In this document: one piece after another, positions 1 to 4,699 of the stretch
How the letters are laid out: each line of letters begins with the position of its first letter
Position numbering within the stretch: position 1 is the stretch's first letter
DNA from: Actinomycetota bacterium
GTDB lineage: Bacteria; Actinomycetota; Actinomycetes; Streptosporangiales; Streptosporangiaceae
Assembly (NCBI GenBank): GCA_003168295.1
Contig: PMST01000604.1
Span: 1 to 5,970 of the forward strand
Length of the DNA stretch: 5,970 nucleotides
Reading direction: 5' to 3'
The notes under the pieces: generated by a model
What the model was told of the DNA's origin: nothing
Database searches by the model: none
The model's input: only the letters and a program-made list of their open reading frames with translations
Translations under genes and position numbers: made by a program

Positions 1-343
1 GCCCGACGACGAGCTGGTCGGCTTCGCCGAGTTCGGCCGGCTCCGGGGTGTTGCCGTTGGCGCGCAGCACCGCCAGGTCGGACAGCGGATCCGCGCCCAC
101 GACCGTGAACGGAGCCGACGTACCATCGGAAAACGACGCGGTACCGCTCGTCGCCTGGCCGACCACATGCGCGTTGGTCAGCAGGAATCCGTCGCCGGTG
201 AAAACCACGGCCGATCCGAGACTCTCCCCCGCGCCGCCCGGGCCGCGGCGCGGCACCCGCAGGCTCGCGACCTTGGGCGTGAGCCGTTCGGCGACACCGG
301 AAACAATCTGGGAGTACGCGTCCAGCGGGTGACTAGCCTCCAT
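1..343 (-). CDS. HtrA-like trypsin-fold serine protease (S1C type), N-terminal part only
   Basis: Translating the minus strand from the ATG at 343 gives 114 residues that remain open to the window edge, so the C-terminal part is missing. The reading begins MEASHPLDAYSQIVSGVAER. It contains TNAHVV at residues 56-61, the signature around the catalytic His (H59), and SDLAVL at 88-93, which holds the catalytic Asp (D89). The GSAVVFTGDGFLLTNAH block is typical of S1C/HtrA trypsin-like proteases, which degrade or sense misfolded proteins. The catalytic Ser (GNSGGP-type motif) and any PDZ domain would lie beyond base 1 and cannot be assessed. No signal peptide or membrane segment precedes the protease domain, so the product is probably cytoplasmic, unlike classical membrane-anchored HtrA. 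The start is supported by an AGGAG ribosome site 5 bases upstream. It lies downstream of the VOC gene on the same strand but has its own promoter-like region and is probably transcribed separately. Confidence 0.88.
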   Translation of the reverse strand, partial: MEASHPLDAYSQIVSGVAERLTPKVASLRVPRRGPGGAGESLGSAVVFTGDGFLLTNAHVVGQATSGTASFSDGTSAPFTVVGADPLSDLAVLRANGNTPEPAELGEADQLVVG

Positions 344-348
344 CACAT

Positions 349-353
349 CTCCT
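349..353 (-). promoter_or_regulatory. Ribosome binding site of the protease gene
   Basis: The minus strand reads AGGAG, then ATGTG, then the ATG at 343. This Shine-Dalgarno match at a 5-base spacing fixes the protease start. The upstream ATGs at 360 and 348 both run into a TGA whose last base is the A of the chosen ATG, so neither can start the protease. Confidence 0.7.
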
Positions 354-362
354 GGCCCATCC

Positions 363-390
363 ATAATTTGATTACAGGATTACATGTAAC
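363..390 (-). promoter_or_regulatory. Candidate promoter of the protease gene
   Basis: This is a clearly AT-rich patch in a GC-rich window. On the minus strand a -35-like GTTACA (390-385, 4 of 6 to TTGACA) and a -10-like AATTAT (368-363, 4 of 6 to TATAAT) are separated by 16 bases. Transcription would begin near 355, leaving a leader of roughly a dozen bases that holds the AGGAG site. The match is moderate; placement just before the protease is the best support. Confidence 0.42.
370..390. repeat. Operator-like cluster: palindrome plus tandem 8-base repeat
   Basis: TTACATGTAA (380-389) is a perfect 10-base palindrome. On the plus strand GATTACA occurs twice in tandem, at 370-376 and 378-384, with an 8-base period. 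Read on the minus strand, the block is one TTACA half-site facing two direct TGTAATC copies, and these two copies make up the 16-base spacer of the candidate protease promoter, with the inverted half in its -35 box. This geometry suggests a repressor or activator site for the protease gene. I do not recognise the regulator. Confidence 0.4.
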
Positions 391-422
391 CATGAAATCT
401 TGAGGCAGCTTCCCTGGGCCCG

Positions 423-439
423 TTCCGCCTGAAGCGGAA
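423..439 (-). terminator. Weak hairpin after the VOC gene
   Basis: TTCCGC and GCGGAA form a perfect 6-base stem around a 5-base loop, 17 bases beyond the VOC stop codon. There is no following T-run on the minus strand, so it is not a canonical intrinsic terminator. Actinomycete terminators often lack a T-tract, so a termination or 3'-end stabilising role is possible. Confidence 0.3.
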
Positions 440-456
440 TCGCGCGGCCGGTCCGG

Positions 457-843
457 TCATCGGGACGGGGGGGCGTGGGCGGCTAGGCCGATAGGGTTGC
501 CTTCTGGGTCTTCTATGGTGGCGAGGGTGCGGTTCGGGCCGTCGGGAGACGGGGGCTCGAGGATCTTGCCGCCGTGTGCCGTGACACGGGCCAGGGTCTC
601 GTCCAGGTCGGATACGTGGAGCCAGAGCATGGGGCCGGCCTCTGGGGCCGGCGGGCGGCCCGGCACCCACTGGCCGATGAGGCCGGGAGCGACGAAGTCC
701 GGGGTGTGCTCCTCGATGTCCCAGCCGAAGACGGCAGCGTAGAACGCGGCCGCGCGGGCGCCGTCGGCGGCCGGGAGCTGCAGGTAGCAGACCTGGCCGT
801 GGGTCAGGCTGAGCACCCGGCCGGTTGGCGAGTCTTCACTCAT
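457..843 (-). CDS. Glyoxalase / bleomycin-resistance fold (VOC superfamily) protein
   Basis: This 128-residue protein has the length of a single two-module VOC domain. Landmarks are the first strand HGQVCYLQLP (15-24), the helix motif AAFYAAVFGW (32-41), the second-module strand and helix LWLHVSDLDETLARVTAHGG (73-92) and the closing IEDPEGNPIGL (110-120), a typical VOC C-terminal strand. VOC proteins include glyoxalases, ring-cleavage dioxygenases, epimerases and drug-sequestering proteins; this sequence does not show which. Metal ligands are uncertain: the usual His/Glu pair on strand 1 appears as Tyr20/Gln22 by my reading, with His15 nearby. The ATG overlaps the methyltransferase stop as ATGA, and an AAGGA site lies 6 bases upstream inside that gene, so translation is probably coupled. 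The product therefore likely acts on, or protects against, the same compound as the methyltransferase. Fold is sure, reaction unknown. Confidence 0.88.
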   Translation of the reverse strand: MSEDSPTGRVLSLTHGQVCYLQLPAADGARAAAFYAAVFGWDIEEHTPDFVAPGLIGQWVPGRPPAPEAGPMLWLHVSDLDETLARVTAHGGKILEPPSPDGPNRTLATIEDPEGNPIGLAAHAPPSR

Positions 844-1847
844 GACTCATCCTTTCCCTCGGCGGAACGGCATTCGACCACGTAACGGCCGGAGGACTGC
901 GGGCCGGCCGCGAGGATATCCAAGCCGGCCCGCCGGGCCAGTGCGGTGAACTGCGTCAGCGTGCTGGTCTTCCCGCCCGCGACCAGCATGTCGATACCCA
1001 GGGACCGTGGCTGGTCATCGGCCGCCACGCCGCCGAGGACGGCGATCCGGCCGTCGGGACCGGCGGCCTCGGCGCAGCGGCGCAAGATGGCCACCGTCGG
1101 TTCGTCCGGCCAGTCGTTGAGGATGCTCTTCAGCACGTACAGGTCCCCGGCGGGCAGCGGATCGAAGAAACTCTGGCCCTTGGCCGTGATCCGGCCGGCG
1201 ACCCCGGCTTCCTTCATCGTCCCGGCGGCCCGGGCGACCGTGCCGGGGAGGTCGACCAGGATGCCTCGGGCCTGGGGATGGCGGCGGAGCAGCGAGGCCA
1301 GCAGGGTCCCGGTGCCGCCGCCGACATCGACGACGGTACGGACCGCTTCCCAGCCGCCGGTGAGCTCGATGTCATAGTCGGGGACACCATGTCCGACCGG
1401 TCCCATCAACGCGTCGAAGTCGGCCGCGATCCGCGGGTGCGCGGCCAGGTCCTCCCAGAACGGCCGGCCGAACACCTTGTCGTAGGACGGCTGGCCGGTG
1501 CGGACGTAGTCCAGCAGCGTGCCCCAGGTATGCGCCATCCGGCCGCCGATGCCGTCCAGGTCGATGAAGTGGCGCGCCTCCGCGAGCCCCTCCGCCGCCT
1601 GGTTGCACGAGAACCGCCCGGGCGAGTCCTCCGTGAACACCCCTTGGGAAACGAGATGGCCGAGCACGGCGTGCAGGGCGTCGCGGTCACATTCGGCCAC
1701 GGCGGCCAGCGCGCCGATGTCGGTATGGCCGGCCGCGATGTGTTCTCCGATGCGCAGGGTCGCCGCTACCCGCAGGCACCACGGCGTGGACAGGTCCAGC
1801 ATTGTCTCCAGGTCCACTCCGTCCGGCGGGGTCCGGTCATCAGCCAC
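840..1847 (-). CDS. SAM-dependent O-methyltransferase-family protein (family 2, winged-helix dimerisation domain)
   Basis: A 335-residue protein, normal length for the family-2 small-molecule methyltransferases of actinomycetes (DnrK/RdmB/acetylserotonin-OMT-like). The N-terminal helical, winged-helix-like dimerisation domain covers about 13-85. The Rossmann SAM-binding domain follows, with motif I VVDVGGGTGTLL at 172-183, the acidic ribose-binding residue in ILVDLP (D199), and the post-motif LKSILNDWPDE at 239-249. The usual catalytic His of LKxxLHDW is Asn244 here. The conserved Glu positions that assist it also look replaced, in VLGGVAADD (270-278) and GGKTST (291-296). It may thus be a non-canonical or repurposed member, though the changes could be normal for its subfamily. 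It probably modifies an aromatic or polyketide-like metabolite; the substrate cannot be inferred. It starts with GTG behind a good ribosome site, is divergent from an AraC regulator, and is coupled to the VOC gene by ATGA. Confidence 0.9.
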   Translation of the reverse strand: MADDRTPPDGVDLETMLDLSTPWCLRVAATLRIGEHIAAGHTDIGALAAVAECDRDALHAVLGHLVSQGVFTEDSPGRFSCNQAAEGLAEARHFIDLDGIGGRMAHTWGTLLDYVRTGQPSYDKVFGRPFWEDLAAHPRIAADFDALMGPVGHGVPDYDIELTGGWEAVRTVVDVGGGTGTLLASLLRRHPQARGILVDLPGTVARAAGTMKEAGVAGRITAKGQSFFDPLPAGDLYVLKSILNDWPDEPTVAILRRCAEAAGPDGRIAVLGGVAADDQPRSLGIDMLVAGGKTSTLTQFTALARRAGLDILAAGPQSSGRYVVECRSAEGKDES

Positions 1848-1853
1848 GTGCGG

Positions 1854-1860
1854 CCCCCTC
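1854..1860 (-). promoter_or_regulatory. Ribosome binding site of the methyltransferase gene
   Basis: The minus strand reads GAGGGGG followed by 6 bases and then the GTG at 1847. This purine-rich site at ideal spacing supports the GTG start over the next in-frame ATG at codon 16, which would cut into the start of the dimerisation domain. Confidence 0.6.
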
Positions 1861-1928
1861 GTTCCGGTTTACCATCGTCTCGTGACCTTCCTGTTCTTGG
1901 CCCTGCGACCAGCGCGTATCCGGTTGGC

Positions 1929-1934
1929 TACGAT
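1929..1934 (+). promoter_or_regulatory. Possible -10 element of the AraC-family gene
   Basis: TACGAT fits the TANNNT pattern of actinomycete -10 boxes and lies 26 bases before the TTG at 1961, within the 113-base divergent interval. I find no convincing -35 at 16-18 bases upstream, so the promoter may need an activator or may not be real. Confidence 0.25.
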
Positions 1935-1960
1935 CTTGCCAGCTGGCCGGGGCCCGGGTC

Positions 1961-2821
1961 TTGGCGAAAAGGGACACCGGTAGGGCCGTGGCCGTCATCG
2001 TCCGCCGACCGGGACCGCCGCTGAGCGGGCTGGTAACGGCGATCGTCTACCGGGCCGGCGAGCAGCCGCAGACGTCGGTCGAGAAGATACTGCCGAGCCC
2101 GGAAACGGGCCTGTGGGTCAATCTGAACCGCGACGAATTTCGCTCCTTCGACCAGGCCGGCGCGAGCCGGGGGGTGGCCGGCGCCATGCTGGCCGGGCCG
2201 ACGAGCCGCGCTTGCCTGATCGAATTCGAGCAGGGCCACGCCCACGTGTCGGTGACGTTCGCGCTGGGCGCCGCCAGCCGCTTCGCCGGGCCTTCGCTGC
2301 CCGAAGCGCGAGACGAACTGGTGCCGCTAGAAACCCTCTGGGGGCGGTCAGGTGCCTGCCTGCGCGAGCGGCTGCTCGAGGCCGCGACGCCTGCGGACGC
2401 GCTTGAGGTGATGGAAACGGTCCTGCTGCGCCAGCTGACCGGCACGCTCGCGCTTGATCCGGCCGTGGCCGCGGCCGCCCGCGCGCTATCCCGCGGCGCG
2501 GGCGTCGGCGAGGTATCCCGTGACCTCGGGCTGCTGCCCCGGACGCTGCGCCGACGGTTTACGGCGCAGGTGGGTCTGACCCCCAAGCGCTTCGCCCGGG
2601 TGCAGCGGCTGCAACGGCTCGTGCGTGACCTCGACGGGCACGCCCGCGCCGACTGGGCCGCGATGGCCGCCCGGCACGGCTACGCTGACCAGCCGCATCT
2701 CGCCGACGAGTTCCGGGACCTCGCCGGCGTCACCCCGGGTGAGTACCTGCGGTCCCGCGTCAACGGACCCAACCACCTGCGGCCCGGCGGAGCCGGGCCG
2801 ACACGCGCGGCGTGCGGCTGA
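1961..2821 (+). CDS. AraC-family transcriptional regulator
   Basis: This 286-residue protein has an N-terminal sensor-like domain (about 12-165) and a C-terminal AraC DNA-binding domain. The first helix-turn-helix is at about 182-221, including VGEVSRDLGLLPRTLRRRF. The second, at about 231-264, ends in the family signature GYADQPHLADEFRDLAGVTP. The N-terminal half is not an obvious His-rich cupin; EKILPSPETGLWVNL followed by a late VPLETLWG resembles the DUF6597-type sensor found in many actinomycete AraC proteins (from memory). The first possible start is TTG 1961, with no clear ribosome site. GTG 1988 would give MAVIVRRPGPPL and lies 14 bases after AAAAGGGA, so it is a serious alternative. 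No in-frame ATG or GTG occurs further upstream before a stop at 1883. Divergence from the methyltransferase/VOC pair makes it their likely regulator; the effector is unknown. The 3' end contains strong hairpins. Confidence 0.88.
   Translation: MAKRDTGRAVAVIVRRPGPPLSGLVTAIVYRAGEQPQTSVEKILPSPETGLWVNLNRDEFRSFDQAGASRGVAGAMLAGPTSRACLIEFEQGHAHVSVTFALGAASRFAGPSLPEARDELVPLETLWGRSGACLRERLLEAATPADALEVMETVLLRQLTGTLALDPAVAAAARALSRGAGVGEVSRDLGLLPRTLRRRFTAQVGLTPKRFARVQRLQRLVRDLDGHARADWAAMAARHGYADQPHLADEFRDLAGVTPGEYLRSRVNGPNHLRPGGAGPTRAACG
2780..2814. terminator. Tandem hairpins at the convergent gene junction, candidate bidirectional terminator
   Basis: CGGCCCGGC and GCCGGGCCG (2780-2800) form a perfect 9-base stem around a GGA loop. 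Directly after it, CACGC and GCGTG (2802-2814) form a second 5-base stem around a 3-base loop. Both lie in the last codons of the AraC gene, 7-41 bases before its stop, and just beyond the stop of the convergent GTPase gene. With only 9 bases between the two stops, a terminator has to lie in one of the coding ends. There is no T-run, so a role in termination or transcript stability is inferred from symmetry and position. Confidence 0.42.
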
Positions 2822-2830
2822 GGGCGGGGA

Positions 2831-4699
2831 TCAGCCGGTGCGGGACAGCGGGCCGCGGGCGGCAGCGAGCTCGACGCGGAAGCGCTCGTAGTCGGCGAGT
2901 TCACGGCCGGCCGGGACCAGAACCAGGTCGCTGGCGACCGCGGCGATCTGGGCCAAGATGGCGTGGACGGCCAGGTCACGCTCCCGATCCGCGGCCAGCA
3001 CCACCATGTTCTGGCACCACGACGAGATCAGCCAGCCCAGCAACAGCAGCGCCGCGACCATGACCCCGAGCCATGGCGCCAGGGACACGTTGCTGACCAG
3101 CGACGTCGGCTTGTGCTGGGACTCGCCGAGGATGAGCGCGATCCAGACCAGGCCCGCCAGCGTCAGCAGCATGAGCAGCCACTGCGCGAGCGCGATCAGC
3201 CGCCACCACCCGGTCACCTTGGCCCGCGGCGGCAGCCCCTGGACGACGGCTGCACCGAGAGCGGCCTGGGCCTCATCCGCCCGGGACCGCGCGGCCGCCA
3301 GCACGGTCCGCGACCACGGCTCCGGCAGCGTGCCGCCCACCTCGCCGGCGAATACCGTAATCGCGTTGTCGATGTCGGCCCGCTGTGCCTGCGGCGCAGC
3401 GGCCGGGTCCGCGGCCAGCGGCCTAGGTGTCCGGCCTCGCAGGCGCGCGCTCAGCCGCGCGGGCGGCCAGCCGATGTAGCCGGCGGCACTACGCTCACGC
3501 AAGCCGTTCAGCGTCTCGGTCACCGCCGCCACTCCCGCGGCTTTCGCGAAGGCGGCGGTGAGCGCCCCCGCAGGACCTGCCGGAACGTAGCTGGCGGGAT
3601 CTTCGGCGTCGTTGACCGCGCTGTCGCTATCGGGCGTCGCGTCTTCCCAGGGTGGCTCGGCGGCGAAAGGCGGGAGCGCGGGCGCCGCGGCCGCCTGCCA
3701 TGGCTGCCAGTCGCTGACGGCGGTGACCGGAGCTTCCGGGTCGGGGTGCCCGTTGCCGTTGCCCGGGTCACCCTCGGGGGAGGGGGGCGTCGGTGCGGCA
3801 ACGATCGCCCGGGCGGGCGCTTCCGGCGGCTGCCAGCCGGGTACACGATCCCCGGCGTATACGGCGAACCGCTCGAGCAGGGCGTCGACGTCCGCCTCGA
3901 TCCGGTCGGTCACGGCGTGCCGGGCCGCCACGGCCCCGGCCAGCACGCGGCGCAGTTCGCCCAGGCCGGCGCCGGTGGTCGCGGAGGTGACGAGCACCTG
4001 AGTCTCGGTCAGGCCTTCCGCCTCGAGCAGCCGGCGCAGGTCCGACTCGCAGTCGGCGGCCTGATCAGCCGGTAGCGTGTCCGCCTTGTTCAGCACGACC
4101 GACATCACCGCGGTATGCCCGGCCAACGGCACCAGGTAGCGCCGGTGCACCGACGCATCCGCGTACTTCAGCGGGTCAAGCACCCAGACCAGCATGTCCG
4201 CCATCTTGACCAGGCGATCGACCATGGCCGCTGACCCGCTGACCACGGAGTCGTGATCGGGCAGATCGAGTAGGAGCAGCCCGTTCAGCGTCGCCTCACC
4301 CTCATCCAGGGCACTCGCCCGGGCGTACCGGTGACGGCGCTGGACGCCGAGCCAGTCGAGCAGCGGGGCGGCCCCCTCCATGCCCCACACGCACGCGTGC
4401 GAGTGCTTGGTGGTGGGCCGGGTCACGCCGGCTGGCGAAAAACTTGCCCCGGACAGGGCGTTGAACAGCGTGGACTTGCCGCTGCCGGTCCCTCCCGCCA
4501 GGGCCACCACGGTGTGCGACGCGGACATCCGCATCCGCTCGCCCGACCGTCGCAGCAGCAGTTCCGCCTCGGTGAGGAGTTCGGTGTTGAACCCGTCGGT
4601 CCGGGCGAAACCGATCTTGGTTAGCTCGGTGAGCGAGGTCAGCCGGGCGGAAAGCCGCGCACTCGGCAGTCCGGCTATCCCGACCGTGTTCGATGTCAC
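2831..4699 (-). CDS. YfjP-type dynamin-like GTPase with two C-terminal membrane segments
   Basis: A 622-residue membrane GTPase. The G domain shows the P-loop GGTGSGKST (69-77), switch I Thr in RPTTKHS (94-100), the G3 region LLDLPDHDS (143-151, with Asp where small GTPases have Gly, as I recall for YfjP proteins), G4 NKAD (204-207) and G5 TSA (238-240). A low-complexity linker rich in Pro, Ala, Glu and Asp follows (about 287-375) and contains four Trp residues. Amphipathic helical segments then lead to two hydrophobic helices (about 499-524 and 540-560) that should form a membrane hairpin, leaving both ends in the cytoplasm. It starts with GTG overlapping the upstream gene's stop as GTGA, with GAGG 7 bases upstream, so the two GTPases are very likely co-translated and may hetero-oligomerise. 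Such pairs in Streptomyces (DynA/DynB) stabilise division septa during sporulation. Orthology to either is not established here. It converges on the AraC gene. Confidence 0.9.
   Translation of the reverse strand: MTSNTVGIAGLPSARLSARLTSLTELTKIGFARTDGFNTELLTEAELLLRRSGERMRMSASHTVVALAGGTGSGKSTLFNALSGASFSPAGVTRPTTKHSHACVWGMEGAAPLLDWLGVQRRHRYARASALDEGEATLNGLLLLDLPDHDSVVSGSAAMVDRLVKMADMLVWVLDPLKYADASVHRRYLVPLAGHTAVMSVVLNKADTLPADQAADCESDLRRLLEAEGLTETQVLVTSATTGAGLGELRRVLAGAVAARHAVTDRIEADVDALLERFAVYAGDRVPGWQPPEAPARAIVAAPTPPSPEGDPGNGNGHPDPEAPVTAVSDWQPWQAAAAPALPPFAAEPPWEDATPDSDSAVNDAEDPASYVPAGPAGALTAAFAKAAGVAAVTETLNGLRERSAAGYIGWPPARLSARLRGRTPRPLAADPAAAPQAQRADIDNAITVFAGEVGGTLPEPWSRTVLAAARSRADEAQAALGAAVVQGLPPRAKVTGWWRLIALAQWLLMLLTLAGLVWIALILGESQHKPTSLVSNVSLAPWLGVMVAALLLLGWLISSWCQNMVVLAADRERDLAVHAILAQIAAVASDLVLVPAGRELADYERFRVELAAARGPLSRTG

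Noticed and set aside
343..360. Five-codon upstream reading frame (ATG at 360) whose TGA shares a base with the protease ATG
   Set aside because: It could in principle be a leader, but it overlaps the ribosome site, has no site of its own, and its length is easily due to chance.
399..404. CTTGAG resembling half of the HspR (HAIR) operator
   Set aside because: The required inverted half ACTCAAG is absent at the expected distance, so only a six-base chance match remains.
1863..1925. TCCGGTT repeated at 1863-1869 and 1919-1925 in the divergent regulator interval
   Set aside because: Seven bases repeated once, 56 bases apart, in GC-rich DNA is weak; the flanks do not match well enough to call AraC half-sites.
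1941..1960. GGCCGGGGCCCGGG palindromic-looking run before the AraC start
   Set aside because: G/C runs of this kind arise often at this base composition, and no regular stem or T-tract accompanies it.
1278..2024. Plus-strand open frame of 248 codons reaching into the AraC gene
   Set aside because: It is antisense to the methyltransferase and overlaps the regulator start; the composition is that of a complementary-strand artefact.
2963..4075. Long open frame of 370 codons on the plus strand
   Set aside because: It lies antisense within the GTPase gene, has Arg/Gly/Gln-rich composition typical of GC-rich shadow frames, and shows no domain or ribosome site.
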